DNA of 46,764 nucleotides. It comes from Deltaproteobacteria bacterium (GTDB lineage: Bacteria; SAR324; NAC60-12). Shown in pieces: positions 23,797 to 33,715 of the stretch. Positions within the stretch are counted from its first letter, which is position 1. Every line of letters begins with the position of its first letter. The translations under genes and the position numbers were made by a program. The DNA is taken from NCBI GenBank assembly GCA_002685535.1, contig NYXK01000106.1:19916-66679 (forward strand), given 5' to 3'. The notes under the pieces are model-generated. The model was not told where the DNA came from, did not search any database, and worked only from the letters and a program-made list of their open reading frames with translations.

Positions 23797-24424
23797 ATGG
23801 TTTTCGATTCAGAAAAGATCATGTTCGGAAGGAAGAAGCGAGAACGGGCGGTTGCTGAGGCCGTTGAAAGGAAAAGAAATGAATCTGTTCAACTCAAATA
23901 AATGCAGGACAAACAGCATCGCCGAGAAAATGAGAAACTGAGGAGCCAAAGAAGAATCGAAGCAGAGGAACGCTGAGCTCTAGAGGAAATTCATCGTCGT
24001 CAGACCGCGGAGATTCGAAGCTCAACGCCGGCAGGAAGCCGCGAGGGCTGCCAAGAGGCCGCGCGAAAAGCTGGCAAACGAGCAGCGGAGGCTGGAAAGA
24101 GAACGCGAGAGAGTCGCCAGACTGAAATTGATCAGTCCGGAAGCTCTCCGCGAGCTTTGTGACTTGATCAGAACACGATACCAGCTCGACGTGGAAATTT
24201 GGGGATTGAAAGGAACACGAGGCCCTAACCGACCATACGTTCTTACGAAGATGGAGAAGGCCGATGAGATTTTGACGGAGGTAAACACGATGGTCGAGTC
24301 GTGGGAATCGAATGCCAGTTTGTGGACAGAAGAGGAATGGAAAGTGGCCCAACAGATCAAACAACGGATTCAGCTGGATGGAAAGAAGGTGTGGACTGGT
24401 CAGGGCCCGTGGAATGAACGCTAA
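23797..24424 (+). pseudogene. Decayed coiled-coil gene with conserved C-terminal module
   Basis: From ATG 23797 the frame reads MVFDSEKIMFGRKKRERAV and on into a Glu/Arg/Lys coiled coil, broken by TAA (23899-23901) and TGA (23974-23976). An apparent one-base insertion near 24013 then shifts the frame, after which the coiled coil continues (FEAQRRQEAARAAK, NEQRRLERERERVARLK) into LISPEALRELCDLIRTRYQL, EIWGLKG and WNER, ending at 24424. The alternating acidic/basic heptads run across every lesion, so this is one original gene. The C-terminal module seems familiar from filamentous-fungal coiled-coil proteins of unknown role, but this is from memory. No splice sites remove the stops. Confidence 0.65.
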
Positions 24425-24698
24425 GTCGGCGTGAGCTGTATTCGGGGAATTCGACGAATAGATATATGTCTCATGATGCTTGAGATCGTCTGCCTTGCTC
24501 ACAATCTATTGATTGAAGTTACGGGAGCTTTGGAAAGAAGGGTAGAAGGGGTAGACACGGGCGAGAAAATCGAATGGGTCGTCAATGGGGGCCGAAACTG
24601 TGGGGTAACAAGGAACAAGGTCCAGATCAAATCCGAGTAGATTCACCTGACGAATGCAAATACTTCAATCTATAAAGTCTCGGTTTCAAGCAGAAATC
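24425..24698. other. Intergenic tract
   Basis: The 3' flank of the decayed coiled-coil gene. No gene or element is recognised. Confidence 0.4.
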
Positions 24699-25010
24699 TC
24701 AGCTTTCCAAGCACAGATCTAGATCATCCGCCATGACCAGTGTGTTTCCTCCCAGACAGTAGAATGCGCCAGCTTTGTAGATCCCCACTATCTGATGTGT
24801 CAGTCCCCAAAACTTGGCACTATGATACAAGGCTTTCACCGGCGTTTGGGACTGCTGAAACTTCTGCAGGAGACAACAGTGTTCAATGATCGAGATGGAC
24901 CTGAAGACATTCCTCGGAATGTTCAGGCAGGCAGTCGGTAATAAGAATTGCTTGTTGGTCTCCCAGAAGAAGATACCGATATCTGCCATACGTTCGAGCA
25001 AAATGTTGTT
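24699..25010 (-). CDS. Uncertain terminal exon, hypothetical
   Basis: A 104-codon frame follows a CATTCCAG acceptor (first in-frame ATG at 24989) and reads ERMADIGIFFWETNKQFLL through GLTHQIVGIYKAG to a stop at 24699. It may be the last exon of the minus-strand gene that contains 25361-26014, but no intron chain linking them could be fixed. Not recognised. Confidence 0.3.
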   Translation of the reverse strand, partial: NNILLERMADIGIFFWETNKQFLLPTACLNIPRNVFRSISIIEHCCLLQKFQQSQTPVKALYHSAKFWGLTHQIVGIYKAGAFYCLGGNTLVMADDLDLCLES

Positions 25011-25360
25011 CTGGAATGTTGATCTGTCCCAGACTATAACTCAATTATGATTGAGAGCGTGAAAATGCTACTGCTGACTGGATCGCAGGAACCTGAGGTG
25101 ATTGCAGCTCTGGGGAGGTGACACAAGGCGATCGCCATGTTGAGCGTCCAACGCGTGAGAAGTGCTTTGCCATTTGGTTTATGGAGAGGTAGGCATAGTC
25201 GAGGGCATAACAGAATGTGAGATATAATGGCTGGCTCTGGGAAGTTGAGCTTGAATGTCTGTGACACTGACAAGGTGAACACAGCTGCTCAAGAGAAAGG
25301 ATGCATGTCGTCCTCCCCGCTTGTCGAGGCGAGTCGCAAATGCTTCGCTGCTTTTCGACT

Positions 25361-26014
25361 TCAATTTGAGGAACCCAACTCCGTGAAACTCATTGAGGTA
25401 ACAAGTTTTGTTGATCTTCTTCTAGTGCTGTCCAGCACTAGTGATGTATCGCCATCTTCTGCTGCCATCATTTTGCGCTTCTTCGAGATATGTTCATCTG
25501 GATCGGATACAGGCCTTTGCTCATCTTGAGATGGACGCGAGATCTCACCGAAAGACATGCGGCCGGGCCCTGGAAGCTGTAATCCACTCGAGAGCTCTTT
25601 TGTATTTCTGTTCATCGTTTCTGCGCCATCTTGGCTCTCGGACCAACTCGAAGGACGTGTTTTCAGGTTGGCGCAAACGTCGTGTGTTTTCTCCTCAGCC
25701 ATTGTGAATTTGGGTAATCCTTCACCATCCCTTGTGGGGGTTGCAACTGCGCTGGATGAAGTGAGAGTGTCGGGTGTTGAGCCGGTGACGGGACGATAGT
25801 CGGGATCCTCACGCCTTTCTTCCCAATATGCTATGCAGGCCAGCTCTCCAACAATGTAATACTTTGGTGGACCTGAGACAGCATGGAGTCTGACAATTAT
25901 GAGCTCTGCCATCATATTATCGAGCTCCGTCGACTCAGGTGCGATAGGTGAAGGATGCCGAGTTCGCAGATTGGCCAACGTCTCCTGTAATTCTTTTTCG
26001 TCCATCCCAACCAT
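25361..26014 (-). CDS. Hypothetical protein, possibly one exon of a larger gene
   Basis: From ATG 26014 the frame encodes about 217 residues: MVGMDEKELQETLANLR, a globular stretch (MMAELIIVRLHAVSG, GELACIAYWEERREDP), then a low-complexity Ser/Pro/Glu-rich region with a basic patch (SKKRKM). The frame is open upstream to about 26140, where TTTTAG could be an acceptor, so an earlier exon is possible. Downstream, several frames remain protein-like to 25050 and the exon chain is unresolved. No family is recognised. It lies inside a stretch of decayed genes and could be one too. Confidence 0.4.
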   Translation of the reverse strand: MVGMDEKELQETLANLRTRHPSPIAPESTELDNMMAELIIVRLHAVSGPPKYYIVGELACIAYWEERREDPDYRPVTGSTPDTLTSSSAVATPTRDGEGLPKFTMAEEKTHDVCANLKTRPSSWSESQDGAETMNRNTKELSSGLQLPGPGRMSFGEISRPSQDEQRPVSDPDEHISKKRKMMAAEDGDTSLVLDSTRRRSTKLVTSMSFTELGSSN

Positions 26015-26182
26015 GTTGACTGCTGAATTTGGACTGTCATTCGATGCTGCCACTTGCAGGAGATTCGATGGTGAAGACAGTGACTCTTCTTCTCCTGTGG
26101 CTTTAAGGTAGACTTTATCTAAAAGAAGTTCGCGACTCTAAAAGGTGACAAACATGCTAAGGGTGACTTACCACGTGCCTAA

Positions 26183-26422
26183 TTGGTCAACAATCTTGGG
26201 GTGAAATTGGCAAGTTATACCTTGGGGTTCATCGCTGTGGCATTGGTTCCTATTCTGGTGATGTTTTACGTTTTCGCAGAGAAGTTGAGGGGGATGTCGA
26301 GGTATAATCCGGAGAAGAGGGCAGAGGGAGAGGAAGAAGAACGTTCAGAAGGAGCATGTTTGATTGTAGATCTGCAATTGGCATTTCTGGCGTCGACTGG
26401 GCAATTGAGTCTGGGAACATAG
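26183..26422 (+). pseudogene. Severed C-terminus of an MFS drug-transporter-like gene
   Basis: The frame reads NNLGVKLASYTLGFIAVALVP, a single hydrophobic segment, then FYVFAEKLRGMSRYNPEKR. This resembles the last transmembrane helix and cytoplasmic tail of fungal DHA1-type MFS transporters, whose ends commonly read 'LG..WA..LLGF...A..P.P..F...G..LR..S.Y.P'. No start codon and no other MFS helix exists upstream on this strand; the neighbouring sequence instead carries a minus-strand frame. It is best read as a relic left by deletion or rearrangement. Confidence 0.5.
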
Positions 26423-26513
26423 TATATCTGGCGTTCTCAGGCGGGGGAAGGTGTCCATTAAACGTGTATGTATTTGAGCGAATTTTTCTGGGCGGAATGT
26501 GGTACCTAGCATA

Positions 26514-27887
26514 TTATTGCTGAACAAGAGCATCGGTCTCTGAAGCCGATGAAGAGTGGCTCCTACTCGCCTGCGGACTGACCTCCTCACGATCTCGAAA
26601 TGCATTCACCGGAAGAAATACATCTGCCAGATTGTCCCAGAAGCCTAGATCGTACAGATTTTCAACATCTGCCAGTTTCCAGACCCTCTCCCAGTCACCT
26701 GTGCCAATTGCGCCAGGTCCTCTAGGCGGTTGGCCATCGCCGGTTCGTAGTACAACTTGTTGACTTTCGACAGGCCATCTTGTCCATGCTGGCTCGACAC
26801 TTTCGTCCTTTTGGCGATGTGGGGCGAGAGAACGCTTGAATGCATACCCGTCAGTCATTTCAAGTTGCCAGTCTGACCACTTCATCGACTCATTAGTTGT
26901 GGTTCCGACCCAGATGAGGTAGATGTGGTAGCCGAGCAGCCCGAATATCAGGGGTGTAGTCAGAAGACAAAGGAGAGTGACTGCGCCGATGCGAGTATAC
27001 TCTTGAAGCACCCAAGCCCAGATGTTGGCGAACTGAGACCAGGTGAAGCCCTTGCCGCGGATTGTCCATGATGGAATCTCCTTACGAACTTCGTCGGACA
27101 GGATCGAGAAGCCGAGATATGTTGCGTAGGAGGTCAAAACACCCGTAGTCCAAAGAAGAAGCAGGAAATAGTTTTGGTTGTTATAGCCGACACAGTTGTT
27201 GATGAAAATACAGTGATGGTCTAGCTTGGATATGCATCGCTTGCAAATGCTGCAGTGCTTTGAGCGCGCGGGTTTCAGGATTTTGCAAGTATTGCATGTC
27301 TGGCCAGGGTGAAAGATCGTGAAGTCGTAAGGGTAGAGACTCATAGCCTGACTGTGATTCTCTAGCCCGATGTATCCAGGATCTCGAGCAGCGGATGCGT
27401 ACAAAAATATATATGGCAGAGAAAGGAGAGCCACTGAAGTGACTTTCCTGGAGGTACTGAGCAGCTGCCAGGCCGGAGGAAGGAACATTACTTCCGAGAC
27501 AGAGAGAAGAAGGATGAAGAAAATCTATCTGAATCAGAACAAAGAGTCACCGGAATCTGATAATTATAATGGTAAAAAGAGTGTCTTTGCTTACCATGAC
27601 AACAGGGTGTCTATCATTCCATAAAATGTGAGCTTGTCGAGTCACCCAAGCACTTAGGCGGCCCTGTGTCAGCCTCTGGTCCCATGACCGGAGAGTTGAC
27701 GGTATATGTATCCATAACAGTCTATGGAGTGCCCCGATGGGAGTATTTCTGTACCGACTGAGCTTTTTTGAAACATCCAGCAGGACTCGTCGACTTACCT
27801 CAAGGCGGGTAGTCGACCAAAGAAGGCTACGAAAGTGAAGAAAGAGATGACCAATATTAGAATGGCCACGTTTCGAAGAGTTCCCAT
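26514..27887 (-). CDS. SWF1: DHHC palmitoyltransferase, Swf1 type
   Basis: Exons 27887-27799, 27748-27595 and 27524-26514 (introns of 50 and 70 bp, donors GTAAGT and GTAAGC) give 417 residues. An N-terminal membrane anchor (VAILILVISFFTFVAFF) and further hydrophobic segments flank the Cys-rich domain: CNTCKILKPARSKHCSIC then DHHCIFINNCVGYNN, with the catalytic DHHC at 183-186. The KPARSKHCS and DHHCIFINNCVG wording is that of Swf1, the ER enzyme that S-acylates Cys next to the membrane anchors of SNAREs in yeast. A DPGYI motif lies before the DHHC domain. The gene is divergent from rap1, with starts 408 bp apart. Confidence 0.9.
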
Positions 27888-28295
27888 CTTGAATGACGGG
27901 TTCTATGAACAGGTACTGAGTACTGAAAACACTTTATCAAGGCATTAGTTCTTTTTCCTACTCCTACATGTTTATATGACTGTGGTGGTGTTGACTGAGT
28001 TTTGAGGACTTGAAGTGTCGTCGTCAAAAGGCCCCCAAGCCCTCAGGTCAGGCGCCGCCAGGGGTCTGCCGAGTCAGGTGTTTGCCCGTCTGAAATTCTT
28101 CTGAGCCCCACGAGACGCGTCTCTTTATTGTCGCATTCTATACCAACGACAACCTCGCAGCCCCCAAGGCGCGATCTCCTGCGCGTCAAATAATGCCATG
28201 ATCTAGGTTTGCGGACGGAACTGCTTCGATCCCCAAGTCAGAGGTTTCAAGGCTGGCGCTGCTGGCGACGCCGCGAGGGGCAACAAACTACGAAT
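27888..28295. promoter_or_regulatory. Shared divergent promoter of swf1 and rap1
   Basis: These 408 bp separate the two start codons and must contain both 5' UTRs and promoters. No TATA box is obvious. Several GC-rich blocks lie at 28030-28160. No specific factor site can be assigned. Confidence 0.6.
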
Positions 28296-31036
28296 ATGGC
28301 GGCGCGGATTGTGTATGAGGGTGGTGCTGGAGGAATGGGAGATCTCTTCCAAGGCAAGAAATTCTGGCTATCGCATCGCATACCCATGCGTAATTACTGG
28401 AAGGAGCAACTTGAGGTTTGTCTGTTCCTCTTGGAGCCTTCTTCATAAGCTGAGATCGCAACAGGCGAATGGCGGAACCGTGGTACAGCTGGAAATAAAT
28501 GCCGATATGGTACTTGTCGACCATGCGCGAAAAGATTGCCCCGTTGGTTCGATCTCATGGACATGGGTAGAACAGTCGCTGAAGAATGGTACACTGGAAG
28601 ATATTGAGGACCACCGCGCAGGACCAGTCCACGCCCCAGTCAGGGAGGTTGGATCTACACAGCCAACCAAGAAGACAAGAACTAAGTTCTCGCCAGAAGA
28701 TGATAAGATCTTGATGGAGTGGGTGATTCGAGCTGAACAGAGAGGATCTTCTATATTGGGGCAGACCATATACCAGCAACTGGCACAAAAGGTGATGTTA
28801 CCAGGGAGACCTTTTGTGGTGCAACCTACTGACCATTTTCCAGTATCCTCACCATACCTGGCAATCATGGGCCGACAGGTGGAAGAAATATGTGTCGCAA
28901 AGGGCGCGTCCTACACTTCCTGAAGACGACGACGAGGACGAGGAGGAAGAGGAGGATGATATTGAGCCTGCACCGGTTGCTCCAACACGAAGGGCCCCCA
29001 CGACCACGCGCCCAGTCCCGAGGGCTGCTCAAACAACAGTCTCCCCACCACCAAAATCCCGCCCAAAGTCACATTCAGAACGGCTCAATCAAGCACCGGT
29101 AGTCAGTCCCGTTCCCAGCGCGAGGTCCCAAGATTCGCCAGCCTCAATCAGAGCGAATCCGTTTCTATTGAAGTCCACCGGTGGGAACGTTTTCTCCAAT
29201 GAAGAAAGTCAGCTTCTTTTCGATGCATATGATTTGATCATGGACCTGAGTGATGATCAAGCCATTGACGCATGGATAGCATGGTCTGTGGCGGTAAGTT
29301 TGTCCTAAACGATTTCTATGCAAGACTGACGTTCCCATTAGAATCCAAATCACACCCCACAAGAATGGCGCAACCATTTTAAAGAATACGTCGCTCCTAC
29401 ACAGCAAGCTCGTGTCGAAGCGAAAAGGGCCGCCGAGCAATCGAAAGAGATGCCACCTCCAAGATCACCCCAAGTACGAAATGCTACTTCAGGATCTATC
29501 CAAGCGCCTGAAGTAAAAGATTCACAGGATTCTTCTGGGCAGAGTGTTCGGACTCCAGCAAAGAACGTTGACAACAGCACGTTCTTTACGAATAGCCCAA
29601 GACAATTTGCGCAGAAGCTCTTGATACTCGCAGACGGGCTTGAGTTAGAAGTTGATCCTAGTCCGTTGATCTGTGGCAAAACGGTCCCCCTGTTTGACTT
29701 GTGGCAGGTTGTCACATCTGGTGCTTTTGGGGGGTTTGACGAAGTCAATGGCCGAAAGAAATGGGCTCAGGTTGCACAAAAGCTAGGCTTCAAAGATCCT
29801 CAGCTAGGACAAGCTGGGATAGATCTTCAAGCCTGCTATAGTGAGATCCTAGCCGACCTCGAGGAAGGAGAAAGAGAAGCACAAGAAAGTGAAGATATGG
29901 ATTCTGAGCAGGCGGCAGAATTGATCGCGGACCAGCTTCGTCATACGGCAGATCAACCAGACAGTGCGGACGACGAGGAAGACATGTACACTCATGGCGA
30001 AGAGTGGCAAGAAGTCTCAGCAGAAGAGCATGAAGAACTCCTGCGAGAGCTAGAAGAGAATGACGACGATCTTAACCACATCCAGATTTCTCCTCAATGT
30101 CCACAACCTCCATTTCCTCCAGCTGGGAAACGAAGACTAGGCAGTGATCGCAGAAGCTCTGAGCTTCCTTACAATAAGCGTCAACGAGTGGACAAGGGCA
30201 AAGGCAAGGAGCAGCTGGAAATTCCATCTACGCCTGAGGATATCATTAACAGCACTCAGATGGGTCGACCCGCTCACCAACCATCGCCTCTGAAATTTGA
30301 GCACGCTAAACCAGCCTCGCCATCGGCCGACTCGTCGATCGAGGAAATAAGGCCGATTAGATTTGAAAGGAAAAGGCCAGCTGCCGCTCAACAACTAGAG
30401 CCCGAAACGCAGGATTTCTACCACTCATCTCCAACCTACTCACCATTTCCTCAGGAAGAAGATCTCGACGCTGAGGATGAGGTGATTCCGGGTTCTCACC
30501 TGATACATCAGGAGCAAAGTGACGAAGACGATGAGGAACAGAGCGTAAGTGGTATGCGAAGACCACCTCAAGTTCAGGGACGGAGCCCTCAACGAAATTC
30601 TAGCAATGCCACAACCCGAGGTACTCTTCACTCAAGCAATACCATTAGCAACGCCGCGACTCGAGGTACCATCAATTCCTCAAGCACCAACTACGATTCC
30701 TCCACGCAATCGCAGACCGAATCCCAAAAAGATGCCCTTCTGGAAGCTTTCATCACCAAGCATGTATCAGATGGATATGCGCAAGACGTTGTCATCGAAG
30801 CGCTCGAGTCAACAAGCATGAGCATCAAGGAGACATTGGCGGTGATGGAGAGCTTGGCTAATGGCGAAGGTATACCGGAAGACATGCCTGGTGTTTGGAC
30901 GTCGTGGGATGACGAAGCACTTAGAGTGGGACGGGGAACGGAAGAGTACAATCGCATCTTGCGAAAACATGGCATTAGTAGGATTGCGATGCGGAAGAAG
31001 TATTTGAGGGACGTTCAGGCGGCGGAAGAACAGTGA
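28296..31036 (+). CDS. rap1: Telomere-binding protein Rap1 (BRCT-Myb-ARID-RCT)
   Basis: Four exons, 28296-28415, 28465-28791, 28844-29293 and 29342-31036, join in phase 0 throughout and give 863 residues. In order: a BRCT domain (about 10-105, with WTWVEQSLKNG at its end), a Rap1 Myb domain (about 128-180: FSPEDDKILMEWV ... YPHHTWQSWADRWKKYV), a second Myb-like helical unit (about 265-320: FSNEESQLLFDAYDLI ... TPQEWRNHFKEYV), an ARID/BRIGHT-type domain (about 376-446: FDLWQVVTSGAFGGFDEVNGRKKW), acidic and basic linkers, and a Rap1 C-terminal (RCT) domain (about 759-855: DALLEAFITKHVSDGYAQDVV ... GVWTSWDDEAL). Rap1 sits in the shelterin complex and controls telomere silencing and length; in filamentous fungi it is thought to be recruited by a TRF/Taz1-type protein. 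The RCT is the protein-binding module. Confidence 0.93.
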
Positions 31037-31474
31037 GCGGGAAGCTCGTCGCTTTGCATATCGAAATGCAGTTGCTTTTCGGAGGAGCGAAAGCATGCGA
31101 GACGATGGGAAGAAGACATGTTGATACTGACAGGTACCATGCCGAACATCTAGCTTGGGTGGTCGCTGGCATGGGATGGTTGAGCTGTGATTTGCGAAAA
31201 TTGCGTTACCATTGCGAGCTTCTAGAGATACCAATTTGCAGTCAACTCTTCTCAACCGATGATATTCCCTCCTCCACGTATGCGCCAACTGTACGTGTTA
31301 TCCATAGTAGCCCTCTTCCATCAGCAGGGCGAAAGGGCCTGTCGCTCAAGCCCAAAGTACATGACTAAAGCTAGACTTGGAGAGATCATGCCATGAGACT
31401 TTCGTTGCATTTCCTTAGGCTCCACAGAACAAACCCCAAGGCTCACTTGATGATACTACAGACAGAGGAGCAAG

Positions 31475-31495
31475 TTTTGTTGCACGTCGCAAGTT
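31475..31495 (-). repeat. Inverted copy of the TGCGACGTGCAACAAA repeat
   Basis: These 21 bases are the exact reverse complement of 32684-32704. Its flanks also match: reading on the minus strand TCTTGGTG precedes it, as in the tandem copies. It may be one arm of an element of about 1.2 kb or a separate inverted unit. Confidence 0.75.
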
Positions 31496-32494
31496 CACCA
31501 AGATAGATATATGACCTAAAACACAGCTCGGCTGAGCGAACTCGTTCGCGAAGCCACACAAGTAATATACCACGCCTCAGCATCCTTATTTAACGGGCAA
31601 GAGTCAAGCTTCCTTCAAGTCACCTAATAAGAACACATTCCACACTGTATTATGTGTTATCTAAGGTAGTTGAATAATTAACACACATATGCTGTTCACT
31701 GTTCATCAGTACGATATCCGTATTGAGGTCACGAAATCTGCACTGTCTAGAAAGAGTCGCGTCACTTTCATCCACCACCTCAAGTATCTCGCGCTAATCA
31801 GCAACCCATCAATCAGCTGCAACTTCGCCAAGATTGAAGCGGGTTTTGTTGCTCATCGCATTCGAGCTCGAAGCTCGAAATCATACTCGAGCAGCTAGGT
31901 AGGCGCGATAAAAGTGGAGAAGTAAAATAAAGCCCCGCTGGGCTCCCACACCGAGAAAAAGAAAATCCGCATGTCAAACCTATATACTACTTTGGTTTTC
32001 CGCTATCCTATACGCTTCTCATTGGCCAGCTGACTACCGGTTCCTCGAGGCGTGGGACTCACGGCCGAATGGAGAGAGATCGAGAGTTGACATCGACGCT
32101 TGCCTGTTTATTCATTTCCGCACCCTGAGTGCACCGAATTTCAGATTATTAATCAGTTGCTATATCTGTGAGCCTACGGCGTTCAATGAGACTATTTCCT
32201 GTTCTCAATTCATTGCTAATCTTCCTACGCATACGCATACGCGTCTTTTGTACGGAATTGGCGAATTCGCCAGAAGTAGTGGCCGACGACAATTTGTTGA
32301 CTTCACCCTTAGCGCGTTGGAGCAGCATTTAAAGCTCGAGGACAATTCGAAGCGATGCGAGTTGCAACTATATCTACTCCCACCCTAGAAATTCATGATT
32401 AAAGGCAGGCATTATCGAGCAGAAGTGCTGGTACAGATAGTGGATCTACTCTAAACTCGAGAATGACAACTACTACTCGAGGATATTTCGAGGT

Positions 32495-33062
32495 GAACAT
32501 GCGACGTGTAACAAAGTTTGATTTCATAGATGATACAGCGTGTCCTGATTAAGTCTGCGCATCTTTTGGGTGTGCCGAGGCAAGGGTGGCGGCGGACGTC
32601 GGTTTGTTTACTTTCGATCTTGGCGCCGCTGTGAAAATACTCGAGTATACTGCGAGAATTTCTTGGTGTTGTTAAACTTGTTAAACTTGCGACGTGCAAC
32701 AAAAGATTTCTTACACTTCTACTAGCTGCTTTTGGTAGGTATAGGTATCTTGTGGGTGTGACAGGGGCAGGGGTGGTAGGCCGGCGTCGGTTTGTTTACT
32801 TTCGGGTTTTAGCGCGCCGCGAAGAAAAATTATCGTGAGATTTTCTTGGTGTTGTCTCCCGAGGTCGATTGGGACGTACAACAAACTCTTACCGCGCTTG
32901 TCTTAGTAGTATACGATTAGCCAGAAACTTTTAAGCTTAACCACAAGCGCCTGGGGGTGAGCAATGGGCACAGGTCCTTCACTGATCGAGCTCCGCGCCA
33001 TTTTATACTGGTTTTCGATCAGTGATCTATCTTTGTGAAAGTGCGACATGCAACAAAACTCT
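32495..33062 (+). repeat. Degenerate tandem repeat, period about 180 bp
   Basis: The core GCGACGTGCAACAAA recurs with changes, with its GAC at 32503, 32691, 32873 and 33045 (spacings 188, 182 and 172). Between the cores, GTCGGTTTGTTTACTTTCG occurs at about 32597 and 32785, and TTTCTTGGTGTTG at about 32660 and 32842. The copies have diverged strongly. Nature unknown: satellite-like array or decayed transposon. Confidence 0.7.
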
Positions 33063-33715
33063 GTGGAGAAAGTATGAGCAGCATCATTGGCCGTAGAATT
33101 AGTTTTTGGTTTATGTGTAGTAGAAGGTGAATGGCACTGGCTATGTAAGTAACACTTGTACAGCTCCTGCCTGTCCGCCCCCATGCCCCTGTAGCCTTTC
33201 GTCGCTTGAGGACTTCTTCCTCAAACTCGTTTTGCTTGGTTGCTAGACGTTACCAAAAACAAAAATGATGCTAATGCTTGTTTTTATAGCTGGGCCTCAG
33301 ATGGGTGAGTCTGATTTGGTGATGTCTATTCAAAGTTTGAGAAGCTAGCGCGCCTGAGAAAGAAGTGGTCGGTGACGAGGAGCTTTCAAGGGCTTTGGGA
33401 CAATATCGATGCAAACACAGACAGACTTGTGTGTAGCAAATAATGATAAATGAAGAGAGTAATAAATTAATCATTGTCAACTTCAAGTCCTGCAAAGGTG
33501 AAGGGATTTCAAGTGGCGATGTGAATCGTCTCGCAACCGAGCTAGGCTCGCTTACGACAACTTCAACATCTGTGATTCACGCTACCTCGAATCTCAAAAA
33601 AGAACTTTCGAGTGACAAGCTAAGTTCCTGCTAGTACACTGTACCTCACATCAACACAAACAGACAACAGCAACACTTCCAGGCTGATCGAGTACTAGAG
33701 CATTCCGATCTCAAT

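Larger units (their letters stand above)
31037..33715. other. Non-coding region (2.7 kb) with degenerate repeats
   Basis: No gene is supported. The frame at 31033-31368 overlaps the end of rap1 and looks like 3' UTR. The rest is fairly AT-rich with many short palindromes (TTCGAGCTCGAAGCTCGAA near 31860) and contains the repeat family annotated separately. Confidence 0.55.

Noticed and set aside
31033-31368. 111-codon frame overlapping the end of rap1
   Set aside because: It starts inside the last codons of rap1 in another frame and has no motif; probably 3' UTR.
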